Shown here: positions 1-13,100 of the stretch, in pieces | Numbering within the stretch: position 1 is the stretch's first letter | Layout: each line of letters starts with the position of its first letter | NCBI GenBank assembly: GCA_037976565.1 | Contig: CP137684.1 | Location: 22,828,233 to 22,892,232, forward strand | Reading direction: 5' to 3' | DNA length: 64,000 nt | Source of the DNA: Mesocentrotus franciscanus | Taxonomy: Eukaryota; Echinodermata; Echinoidea; Camarodonta; Strongylocentrotidae | Position numbers and translations under genes: made by a program | The notes under the pieces: model-generated | Databases searched by the model: none | What the model saw: only the letters and a program-made list of their open reading frames with translations | Told to the model about the DNA's origin: nothing

Positions 1-3000
1 ATTTAGGCTCTTCATAAAAAAAAAATTAAAAAATTCTGTCATTTCTACACTTCTCTTGAAACACCTAGCTATTTACCGTATATCTTACTTCATTTAAGTT
101 ATCTACCCATTATATTTCGTTACTATACAGTTTGTATGAATCTGAATAATCTTCAATTTATACTTCATACTAAATGACATAAAGAAAGAAGAAGGCGAAC
201 ATCTTCAAAGCAAGGGCTTGTGTCGCATTCGCCTTAGAGAACAATTGACTAATATAAAAACGAAAGAGAGGAATAGACGAAATCAAATTGGAAAGAACAG
301 AAAGTAAAGTGGGAACTTATTTCCAACCAACTTTAAAGTAAAATAACTAAATATTATGAAATGAATACAATAACCCAGATTGTATACATACTTATCATAT
401 TTTTGATTGACGTTATCAATAACTTATATATAATGCTTGCATAAGAAAACTATTATGTCTCATGCAAATGTCATAAACTTCATTTATCAGGAATGTAAAG
501 AAAAACCCGTAAAGACAAACAACATGTTGTATAAATTTGTGTAAAGGCCATCGGACTTTGTTGCTATCAGTGATAAGTGCTGAATCACGATCAAGTTTAC
601 AACTTTGTATGGGCGTCGGCCAAGTTAACCTAGATGACTGCCGAAAGGTCGCATTCTTCCAGCAAAAATATAGAACTAGGGGTAGCCGCGGAGGGGCGGG
701 ATGATAGAACTAAATTCATGCAACCTAAGGCAATTTCAAAAGCCCTGTCTATCAGCAGTGATCCCCAATTTGGTATGATACTCAGGTATCGTATATATTT
801 TTTCTTCTCTGAGTAAATGTTTGCCTAGCCGCCAGGCGGATCTCTCTGTTAGTTTTTAAAAGATATTCACCTCCATAAACATTTACTCTCCCTTTTAATG
901 CGTTTAATGCGGGGCTAGGGGCGGGGGAGGGGGAATCAATTCAAATTCCTCTGGAATGCAACAAAACAGAACAGTTCCTCACATTGTGAGATCGATTTCT
1001 ACGCGAAAAGTTATCCGACAATGCGCAAAACAAAACGGTTACACTAATATCAGCTGCATTGTGCGGTCTACAATTTTTTTCCGCAGGCTACATTACGGGG
1101 CATTTTATTACCTTACTTACTATTTTTGTTAAATAATATAGTTACTTGAGTGTGGCACGGTCGCTTGCTTGCCGCACGAGCAGATCGATACAAAATAATA
1201 GGGACCAATTGACAGGATTGCTTGGTGCGACACATTGGCTTAGCGAAATGCCTTTTTTAAACAGTTTTCAAACATGTATACACTTGAACCGGAAACAGTT
1301 TAATCATCTTGAATCCTTTGAGATATCTATCTCATGCAATGTTGCACGTGGAGATTGTTTGTGTTGCATATATAGAGTGATATATGACTATGATGTAGCA
1401 TTATATTGTAGAGGGTAAGGAGGGTATACATACCAATGTCTAAAAACTTGCCAACATGGCCAAAATTATGTTGATTTGGTTTGGAATTGGTTCGGAAGTG
1501 TGCTGAAGTCTTCATGAAACAAACCACTAGAATGTGGTTCCTCTTGAAGAGTGTACATTTTGGATTAAACATGTTTATTTGATTATATACAGTTATATAC
1601 ATATCAATCCTGCAATGGGGCTTCTATTAATATTGATATTCATTCATCACATAGGTCATCTTGCATTTGTTTTCTCTCATTTTGTACTTGTGTGCATTAT
1701 TTTTGCTCATGAAACAAGTTGTTACTTAACATGGATGTATTTTACATATGAAAACAAAGAGAGCATGTCTGCCGAAATATCAAGAAATAATTTATAACAA
1801 ATTTGATAACGGAAGAGAGTATTGGTATTCTTTTTTTTATTTATTATTTTTTTTTTATTGCTGTTGTAGTAAAGATGTATGGTGTGCTTATGGTGAAGAC
1901 AATGTGCTTTTTATTCTGCTTTCCTCATAAAATAGATACAATTTTCGGTAACTTAACAAATATAACATGCTAAAGAGTACTTTCTGACAATGAATCATAA
2001 AGAAGCAAATACACATAACAATTATGACAAAACGAAAGGGGAAATTGTCAAATCATCACATTTTCTCAAACTTTATAAAAAAATTTTTGTGGAAGGACTG
2101 CCATTGATGTTAATTGATATTGTTAGAGATGATGATGATGGCAATGATATGATGTTTTAGATGAATATTCCTGTATTAATCAGATTATTTATGCACGTCA
2201 AGACCTTTTCGATATCAAGACAGATCTTTCATATTTCTCGTCCTTTTTTAACCTGTTCTTTACTTTTCTAAAACTATCTAAAATGTTGTGGAAGCGTACA
2301 AATTAACAAGAATAACAACTTCACATAAGAGTCACCAAGAATGCTTTGTCATATCATCTATATATTTTATTATCTTTTGCAATCTGAGTAAAAACAAAAA
2401 CACACTGTAGCAAAACAATTTGTTTTCCTTTTAAAAGTAACGGAGGTGCAATTCTAAATGTCTATCAAACATAAAATCAACAAAATGTAGAAATATTATA
2501 TTGATTTACAACTGGGTAGTACTGATAAAAACAACAAGTAAAGAAATATTGTCACTGTTTCTGTTTTTCTTGAAATTTGAAATGCTAGCTGTAACAAGAA
2601 ACAAAGAAAAATATGTTCCTGCGGTTCGATTCACTTCCAATTGCACTAAGTGTTTTCCCCAACAAAATTTCAAATAACACGTATGACACTTACATTCATA
2701 ATCAGATGAAATACTTCCTAATATATCATTAGTACCGTTGGCATACTAAAAATGCACAAATAAACGTCAATTCTTTTTCATTGGGCCTCTTTAAATCAAG
2801 TATAAGAAAGCTATTTCCGTGTATCTTAATATGAACATCGTGCGCCCGAAATTTTAGAATATACCATTTCAAGCAGGTGCAGGTGGATATATATACATTT
2901 ATTCACAATTCAGCAACTTCAGTTCTGCTAATAAAAAAAAAAATTTCAACAAGGGCGTCTTATATTCTCTCGACTACATATATTTCACTATATACTTAAA

Positions 3001-3387
3001 AACACTTTTAATGGTTAAGAATAAGTACGTTGAAAATGCAGGGGCATCGCTTTTAAACGGGGCGTGGTTAAACTCATGCCAATGAGTTAACCTGCAGAAA
3101 ATATGATCCAGAGAGGAGGCAAAGCTCCCACCACCCCGCCCCCCGAACAAAGTTTTCGTTTCAAAGGAATTGATGAGAGCTGAATGATGGTAAATGTTAT
3201 TCCTACTTACGGACAATTTTGCATCCGGCCCTATTTCAATATTTTCCATCAACTTTCCGAAAATGTATGAAAGGGTTTGCTAAAATAATAGAGACCCTCC
3301 CAAACACATACACACACGAATACATATATCCACACCTTAGCGACACCCCTGCGTTCTGTATAAATATTTCTCACGTAACAAACTATA
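1..3387. other. 3' flank of the gene, no gene seen
   Basis: AT-rich sequence with scattered homopolymer runs. Open frames here are short, have no domain signature and no splice context. It may contain the gene's 3' UTR or intergenic DNA; I see no RNA gene. Confidence 0.5.
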
Positions 3388-3585
3388 GGCTTGTTCACAT
3401 ATGGCGCGGTAAACAGCTGAAAAAGCCGTCGCGGTTTGTTTCTAGGTGAATGGTAATAGCGTGCAGCAAAGGACTTTGGCGTATTCACTGAGCTCTGTGC
3501 TACATTATAAGATAGAGAGGTGTGAAGTGTATCGATTTAAAAAAAACCCGCAGCCGTTTTGCCTCGTCATATCTGAACGAGCCGT
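3388..3585. mobile_element. Small MITE-like element
   Basis: Ends are imperfect inverted copies: GGCTTGTTCACATATG at the left and the reverse complement of GGCTCGTTCAGATATGA at the right. A related right end (the same 17-base motif) occurs at about 4406-4423 next to the minisatellite. No clear target duplication. Confidence 0.45.
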
Positions 3586-4119
3586 AACACCGTTCACGCA
3601 TTTTTATGATAAGTAAGAGATTGTATTTCACATAAAATTATGCATAAACTTTGACAAATACATTTCATTAAGCATATATTTAAATGAATGTGATACAGAA
3701 ATTGTCCTTGTCAAAACATGATCACACATCTGAGAACCTTTTCAAATTGATTGCTTGATTGGAAAGTTTTCCACGTACTAATTTCTCAAGAAAGTGATCA
3801 GTCCTCGTTTATATAATTGGTCTTAATTGGGAAGTCCATGGCCATTATAGACAAATTGTTGACTTATCTTCGCTTCGGTGATCTCGAGGCAGCGGACAAC
3901 AAGAAAATGTGAAAGATCACTTGGCTTGAGAAAGTCGACAGGAGTGAATAAAGCTTGCCTACTAGACTTCCACGTTGGTTAAACCTTAAACTACGTGTGA
4001 TATTCACTGGACTCTAGCATATGTGAAGATGAAAAAACGAATAGAGCAGTTAAGCGAGGACATGGCGTCTTGTTGATGGCTAGTGCCTGGATAGTTTGCA
4101 GAAAATCATATGAGAAGCT

Positions 4120-4161
4120 TTAGTTGTATATGTCGTGTAATGGACTCCGTTCAACAGCGCT
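4120..4161 (-). CDS. Terminal coding exon (end of cytoplasmic tail)
   Basis: Phase 0 exon after a T-rich acceptor ending TTTTTACAG. It encodes [13 protein letters not shown] followed by TAA at 4120-4122. The frame continues exactly from the exon at 5074-5136. It is short, so it rests on the acceptor, the phase and the early stop. No clear AATAAA was identified close downstream. Confidence 0.55.
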   Translation of the reverse strand, partial: SAVERSPLHDIYN

Positions 4162-7100
4162 CTGTAAAAATAATATTAAGATAAAAGAAAGATTTATAAG
4201 GAAACAGATTAAGATAACGCATTATTTTACTGTTACTTATACACAAATCACATAAACAAAACCTATATCTGACCAACACCACATTGAACATTACCCTGTA
4301 TGGCTAAGAATCGGTCGGTTTCAGGTTGCAGGTTCAGGTATGGCGCGTTAAACCGCGTGTAAATCAATGTCAACTGCGACCAACATAGGACTTGCCCGTA
4401 TTTACTTCATATCTGAACGAGCCTTTAGAGTCAGCGTGTAGTCAGTGTGTAGTCAATGTGGAGTCAGTGTGGAGTCAGTGTGGAGTCAGTGTGTAGCCAG
4501 TGTGGAGTCAGTGTGTAGTCAGTGTGGAGTCAGTGTGTAGTCAGTGTGGAGTCAATGTGGAGTCAGTGTGTATAGTCAGTGTGTAGTTAGTGTGGAGTCA
4601 GTGTGTAGTTAGTGTGGGGTCAGTGTGTAGTCAGTGTGGAGTCAGTTTGGTGGAGTGACTATGGTATAATCACCATCATGTCACCAAAAATCTTAACTCA
4701 CCATAACGGTCTTCTATGCAAAACTATCAACTAATAAAGAGAAGGATAAAGATATAGGAAACATGAACAAAATTTGTTTTAAATCAGTCAAAAGATGAGT
4801 ACCCAATTCCAAGCTCATAATTTCGTTCAAACGTTTTCATAACGCTCAAAGTGTAGATGCTGTACTGACTATGAGGGGTCTCTTTTTTGGTGTTTGTAGT
4901 TTTGGGCTTCAAAATAGTTGTTTGTTTTCTTTAAACAGGAGCATGTACAGATTGTTTGAATGTTATTCATAGGACGAAATAAACTAATTAAAATCTTAAA
5001 CGAGTATCTTGGAAAGTTAGTTCTGATCATAAATCTAGTGGTACAGAAGTAGTGAATGGAATCGAAGACTTACATCACTACTGCTCTGTCCATCGGTCAC
5101 ACTAGGAGCTGTAACGCTATCAGAGCCAGCAAATCCCTGTTCGTAAATAAAAACGTATAAATACAAAAAAAAAAAATGTATAATACAGATTATTGATGAG
5201 AGTCGCCTTTTCTAATTTCTAGGTGCAAAATTTTATATAGACTCCTTGGTCTCGTTACACAAAGCTTAGCAAAGGATCGTACCATTAATTGTTGCAAATG
5301 ATTGCATTGATCACTATGTGCAATCAGTCACAAAAATCATTCGTACGATCAACGGATGAACTTTGTGTAACGGGCCACCGATGAGGACAGAAAATAACTT
5401 CTATATAATCTGACAAAACTTACAAGAATGTTCAAAAATATATCTTTTGTGTAAATGTAAACTTCCATTTAAAAAAGACAAGCCGTTGATTAATGTCTGT
5501 GCAAAGCTTCCTGCATTCACTGTAATAAGCTGAAAAAAGACATTTGCACAAACACCAGTGATAAACGAGATCTGCGCAATTTCAGTTAGTTTTATTTTTA
5601 TTTTTTCTTTTATTTTCTTTTTTTCATTCATGTAGTAGTGAATTTAAATACATTGATGAATAATTAATAATTAAGAATACGTGAATAAATAAAAGAAAGA
5701 AAGAACGGCTGAATGAAAGAAACAAAAATATCTTACTTGATAAAAATATGTCTCCTTCATGAGTCCATCAATGCCTTGATAACGTCTAAGGCTATCCACA
5801 GCCTGACTGATTTCATATTGCCGTCGATCAATAGGAAAGTCTAACGACCGATTATCCAATGAAGGTTCTAACCATTCCTCATCACAGATTCGCGTGTGCT
5901 CTATTTCCTTAGCTCTCCTTTTCCTGCCAAAGTACACGTTAGAGGGTGATTACTGTTTTTCTTCTTTGCATAAATATTTTTCTCATTCGTATATAAGCCC
6001 CAATTCAATTCAATTCAATTTATCATTATAGTAAAATACGTAATATAGAATTTAGGTAACTTTTTTGTATATTCAATTTACTTACACATACTCTGTATTT
6101 GAGGGATTTGCAAAATATATCAAGAAAACATTGTGAATATCATTGCCATTGTCATGTGATATCCTTATAATTCCCATTTTCATTCTCGCCATCAATATCA
6201 TTGCTAATTGTAAGTAATGTCACTGTCACTGGCATTGGCAGTCATTTTGTCACTGTCATTATATTGCTATTATCATTATCACTGTCACTGCTTTGTCATT
6301 GTAAGTTTCATTATCACTCTCTAATTTAACTAAATTCAATTTATTTGGCATCATAAACAGAAATCAAGCATGAATCATACATACAGAATACATGATAGGC
6401 CAGGACTAATAAAAAGCAAATTGTGCATGTAAATGTGACCCGTTACAAGATAAACACAATATTAAATCAAATTGCAATAAAAGAAAAAAATTACAGGTAC
6501 ATATAAAAGAAATTGGCCATTAGCTACCGAAGAATCTACTATGTGAGGGTTATACGAACAAGATACCTCATATTATAGTAATAACAATTCGTCCGTTCAT
6601 AATCATATAACATAGCTACTATATGAATATACTGCGCTTAATACAAGGTATCATGTTAGTGTCCCGGCTGTAGCTGAGCCGCCATAATAAGGCTCTAAAG
6701 CATTCAAGGAATTTCTTCCTACCGGGTACCCACTTATTTTACCTGGGTGATGAGTGGAAAATGTAGATTAATGTATTGCAAAAGGAAATTAGTGTCGCGG
6801 CGGGACTTGAACCGCGAACCAAGTGATCCACGGGACGGTGAAGTATCCACTAGACCACAACACCTGGACAGATCACGTACCTCTCCAATCACACACAAAG
6901 CAATACAACGACATGGAAAAGGTGAGAATGAGAAAGAGGAGAAAATGAAAAGGGGAGAATGAGAAAAAGAAAGGGTATAGGCTACTTATAATTATCAATG
7001 TCAGACGTAAATATCTTACCCCTTCATATTCTTATTTTCTTTGTTTCTACGCACTATCAGAAGCATGATACAGCATGTACATGCTACAAAACAAAGGGCT

Positions 7101-10100
7101 GCCGACATAGCACCAAGCAAGATGCCTACTATAGCACCAGGTGATAAGCCACGTCTACCAGAGTCTGTGGGGATGTAAGAAAGACAGAGTAAAATAAGAG
7201 TAAAAATAGTTTGATACATTATTATGAGAGAGTAAAGTAGGTGATGAAAAAAATATGATAAACGTAGAAATTAGTAAGGTAAATTTTAAGAAATAAAATG
7301 AATATTGAAGAAATAAAAAATAAATAAGGAAGAGAGGATATATATTAAAGAAGTAAGATCACTTTAGAAAAGGAAAGGTAGAACAGTGATAAAAGATTAT
7401 GATGAAATAAAAGAGTAAGATAAAGATGAACAAGTGCTAGAATGATGAAATTTAAAAATAAGGCCAAACATCTACAAAATTACAGTGATAAAAGTAAGAT
7501 GACGATGAAATCATAGAGACATACTAAATAATAGGAACTCAAATTGATGAAGGTAAAAAAAGTGAATAAGATCATCTAGGAATGTGAAAAGCAGATCGCA
7601 GATTCACTCAAATTAGACATATTGCTGTTCTACCTTTATCCATTCTCAATTTGTGTATCCCACGAATGGTTCGACTTCTACGTGCAACAAGGGCATTATG
7701 AGGGTAAAGATGAAACATTTATCATAATCACTTAATGGAATATACAGTGTGGCTTGAAAATTGGGATTTACACTTTTGATATACATTTGTTTAAATAACG
7801 TTTACATTATATTTTATATGAAAGAGACGGGAATTCATTTTCAAAATAAAGGGGTTAAACTGATTCCAAAATCAATCACACTACCCTGTGGCTAATTTTG
7901 AATATACAGTTATGCAAGAAAGATCATGACAATGGAATGAATTTCAATTTTACGATTATATCAATTAGGAAAGATAGAAAATGGTAGAGAAGTAGAAGAC
8001 CATGGTTTATTTTTCTTCTTGTAGACTGTGTCGTGCGTGATTTTTTGTACTCCTATAGAGTGGTGAAGTGTGACGTCATCAAAAAATCTGTTTTTGGAAT
8101 TTCTCAATTTTTTCTTCATTTTCCGAAAGAAATAAAACCAATTGAATAGGTTAAGTATTGGCTGAGATATGACCATCTGAATAAAAGATTGCCTATGGGA
8201 ACTCAGTGTTATATTGCTCTGGTTCATAACATTAGGAGCCAAAGCAATATAACACTGAGTTCCTATAGGAAATCTATTTATTCAGATGGTCATATCTCAG
8301 CCAATACTTTACATATTCAATTGGTTTTCGACATTTGGACATTATTTTTGATGCTCTTTCGGAAAACGAAGAAAAAATTGAGAAATTCAAAAAATAGATT
8401 TTGATGACGTCACAGCTTCGGTACTCTAATATCTAAATTTCGGCTTTGAGTAAAAAGGTAGCGAGATTTAAAAGAAAACAAGAATGAAATAGAAACTAAA
8501 GCTAAGAAAGGTATTGAGGCAAGAAGAATATAATGAGTTGCACAAAGAAATGTCTTCAGTTTAGTAATTTCACAAATCATTAAAAAAAAAAAACAATTAC
8601 AATGCAAATCAAGTTTCATTTAATTTTTTTTTTCTTAGGATTTTCTTTGCCAAATATAAGAATTTTTTTCTTCTTCTTCTTCTTTCATCTTTTAAATCGG
8701 CTCACTCTTACGACCTGAACAACATATGATTATTTATATTCATGATCTCATGATTTGTATTTTGCACCGTTTTGGTATTGAATTATATACATCTTATATA
8801 ATTATATATATTTATGTATATTTGTTTATAGATATGTATTATACCATCAACTAATGAGGAGAGCCTCCTACAGAGACTAAGTTTCTTTTGGTAATCCCTA
8901 GGCGTTAGTTGATGGCTTTTTTTCTGTTATTGTATTTATTATTATAATTCGTCTTCTTTGTTATTGTTATACTCCATTATGTTCCTGGAAATGAAATATA
9001 ATAAAATAAAATAAAATAAAAAAAGTTCTAAACTTACCAGATGCAGAGGTAGTTGTAGATGTAGTACTAGAAACATCGGTTTCCTCTTGTGGCGTTGCTG
9101 TACTGAGTTGTACAGAGCATGAGTAGGTTCCCGGTGAGTTGATGCATGTTAGATTGCAATAGTGATCTCCGAGGCATTCATTGATATCTGACGGAAATAC
9201 AAGAAAAATGAAAGAAAACAGTTTCCTAATTACTTAATGTAATTTCTGATTGTTGTTATTATTACCTAATTCGTGATTTGTATTAATTATACATCAATCA
9301 TAGTAGAGACTGGCACATCTGGATGTGGGGTATCCAACTTCTCCCTTCGTTTTTTTAAATAAATATTGTACTACTACTAGTACTAGTACTACATGTACTA
9401 CTATTACAACTTACAACAACTACTTCTAATAATACTACTACAATTTTGATTACGGCAGCACGCGAGAACAAGGTCGGACTGTTCAAAACCTTTGCCAATT
9501 GCGCACTTTTTTCTCACTTTGGCAAGCCTTTTTCACCTTAATTTCTGTCACCATCATCATCATCATCATTCATCAAGGTAACATTTGATATCATTTTGAG
9601 GTCCGAGAATTGTCTTTTCGTTGTTCATTCTTCATGTTTCTTTCACCATGATGTCCCGCGCCTATTTGGTCGAATTGTCTATAGCCATATTGATGTGCAC
9701 ACCCCTGTGTCTTGACGTATTCAACATGGTAACAATTTTGTCCTGCTTGTACAGTTGCGGCATTCTTCCGATTCCCTCTCTCAGAACTCCAGCTGGCTTC
9801 ATGGCGTACTACTATTACAACTTACAACAACTACTACTAATAATACTACTACAATTTTGATTACGGCAGCACGCGAGAACAAGGTCGGACTGTTCAAAAC
9901 CTTTGCCAATTGCGCACTTTTTTTCTCACTTTGGCAAGCCTTTTTCACCTTAATTTCTGTCACCATCATCATCATCCATCAAGGTAACGTTTGATATCAT
10001 TTTGAGGTCCGAGAATTGTCTTTTCGTTGTTCATTCTTCATGTTTCTTTCACCATGATGTCCCGCGCCTATTTGGTCGAATTGTCTATAGCCATATTGAT

Positions 10101-13100
10101 GTGCACACCCCTGTGTCTTGACGTATTCAACATGGTAAAAATTTTGTCCTGCTTGTACAGTTGCGGCATTCTTCCGATTCCCTCTCTCAGAACTCCAGCT
10201 GGCTTCATGGCGAAATCTTAAAGTGGACCTCGCCTTACGACTGGCCCCTCTGCACCATGACCTCGCATCGGACGACCTCTCCCCAGAAGATTGTTTCTCC
10301 CAGATTCTACAGGAATTTTCAGGAACATCCAAGACTTTGAAGAGAAATCTTCAGCAAAGGAATTACATCAGAGACCACCAAAGATGCCTCAGAAGGTGAG
10401 AAAGTTGAAGAATAACTTACGCAAAAAAATCTTCTCGCGAAACGCTACTCCATATGCTCTACACTCGTACAATCACCTTATCTATACCGACCGAAAGAAT
10501 AAAGCGAAACGAAGTTGTGCCCGAGAAGAAAAGATGTGCAATTCGAAATTTTGGGAATTCTCAAAAAAGCTCCTTAATGGTACACTATACGATAGCGCTC
10601 TTAAACCAACATGCAATAAATCGGCGGCAGACGAGTACTTCACGCATCGTGGTCACATGCCGTTTTTCCAAGGGTTCGTATTTCCGAAGGTTCGTATTTC
10701 CGAAGGTTCATAATTCCGAAGGTCCGTTATTCCGAAGGTTCGTAATTCCGAAAATGAAATAGGGTTCGTAATTCCGAAAATGAAACAGGGTTCGTAATTT
10801 CGAAAATGAATTCATTGCATTGTCTTGATAATCGCTTCTTAAATGAAGTGGGTCGGGCTGCCCAGGCCAGCCACATAGCCTTCATTCATATGTAAAACGG
10901 TCTAAATGTTTGCTCTTTAACAGACTTGTATAGGGAATGTCATACTTCGTCCCATAGTTCAATGACATATAAAGCAGACGATACCTTCAACCACTGTCTC
11001 AAAGGCTAAGTCCACTCCAAACATAATTTGCTTTTAATAGATGCAGATAAACAAAGGAAACAGAGCAAAAATTATTGAGTAAAATCGGATAACTAATAAG
11101 GATGTTATTAATTTTTTTTAAAGTATGAAAAACTATGGAACTTAGAAAATCACTACACAAATTGTCAATTTGGTTATCAGTTTGTGACGTCATTGTCTTA
11201 CTATTTATCAATTGCTTTATATATTTTTATCCCATTAATTTCCCCTTTTATCCCCTAAAACTTGATTCCCTCATGCCTTTGTCCAAGTTACATGATTTGT
11301 ATCATATTGCGTGCATGACATTTCACAAAATCTTTTATGAACTTTGAAGATTTGCTACTATTTTCTGAATATTGTTCATTCATAATCATTGATTTTTATA
11401 TAAATAGTTTATCAAAATTCGCATTTGTCCTGATTTAACTGAAAAAAGTTACTCTTTATTAGTGCATCCACACAAAAAAATATTACTATCAATATAACTT
11501 GGATGCTGGTGTGAGGAATTAAGATTTTTAGGGGGAAAGTTGGAAATTTATATTATCAATATAAAGAAAACAATTAGTGGATAGTGAGGCAATGATGTCA
11601 CAGACTCATGAGTGAGTTGCCAATTTGTCTTGTGATTTTCTAAGTTTTTCATGTCATTAAAATTTCATTACTTTTTTATTAGTTAACCCATTTTGCTCAA
11701 AATTCTTTTGATTGGTTTGTCTGATTTTTCTGCTTAGAGTCAAAATCAAACGGTTTAAAGGAAGTTAGGAACACCGTATCAAAGAATTCAGTAACTTCTT
11801 CCTTTTGAATATACTGCTCTAAGGACGAGCCACGTTGGCAGGGCCACAGCCTTCTGAAGTCTTAAAGATACTATGTCCCTTTTGCAGCCAACATCAAATT
11901 CTGTAGTACTTTGCAGGAATTATGAATATATCATGTATGTCCGGATTATTCCGAATGGTCGGGTAGCGTCGCGGTGCGTCGCGTTAACTTGAACGCGACC
12001 ATTCGTCTAAAGCCCCGGTTTTCCCGAAAGGGTGCGTTGGATGGCCATGCCAACAGCGCGCGCCTGTTACGTACGTACGTCGCCTCCGTATACTGGTGGA
12101 TATCGATATCGATCGCGAGCTGAGAGAGATTGATGGAGAGAGTTTAGTTACATTTCTGTCGTCGATTATTTCGTCAAAAAGAGGTTTTTTAGCAGAAAAT
12201 CAATAAGGAACTACAACTAATTGTAGTGTACAGAACTTATTTGTGCTCACGTCCAGAATTTTTGGCCCCCAAAGCGTATATCGACTCTTTTTGGCATAAA
12301 AGTTAAACTTAAGCCTAAAGGCTAAGCCAGGCTTAGCCTAACCCTAAGGCCTTAGCCAAGCCCAATTAGCTAGCTAGGGAAGCCCATATATATAGCCATA
12401 AACTAGGCTCTAATTTCTTTATTATTCAATCAACCACTTTCATATTTTGGCACATGATCATGTGTCAAGCAGGTCAATTAAGCCCTGAAATCATAAACAT
12501 TTTTAGACTTGAGGTCAGAATATAAAAGTTTTAAAGCTTTTTTGGGGCCAAGTGGTAAACCGTAGGCTAATGCTGTATTAATCTGACCTTGGTGATCGGA
12601 TCGGCTGATCGGATCGGCTGAGCTCAGTCCCATGTGCTTAATTTGGCGTAACCTTAATGAGGCTCTATTAAATAAAGATAAAAAATATATGTGCTTAATA
12701 AAAATAAAATAAAAACAAACTATACTATCTCAGTATCTGATTGGCGTAGCCAAGGGAGGGAAGGGGGTCCGAGGGGTGCTTGCTTATAATAACGTGAAAA
12801 GAAAAACAAACTCTCATTTGTGAATGGCGTAGCCAATGGGGAAGAGAATGGGGGGCGTGCTTGCTTGCTTAATACCGGTTCTATATTACAAAGAGAAAAG
12901 CGAACTATAATTATTTTATGATTGGCGTAGCCAGGGGGGGCTTGCTTAAGACAGGTTCTATATAAATGGGATGGAATGGGGGGCTTGATTAATTCAGGGG
13001 CAATCTTGCACTTTCTGCCCATTTGTCCATCTCTTTGGGAGCCTCTTCCGAGCATGAATGGAGTCTAGGGGCACCGCCCTTTAGAGAACCCCCTCTCAGC

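Noticed and set aside
6793..6862. A functional tRNA gene
   Set aside because: The acceptor stem pairs, but the T arm and anticodon arm are irregular and a SINE body follows.
9997..10332. 111-residue minus-strand open frame
   Set aside because: It overlaps the 411-bp duplication and the antisense of a LINE fragment; no family was recognised.
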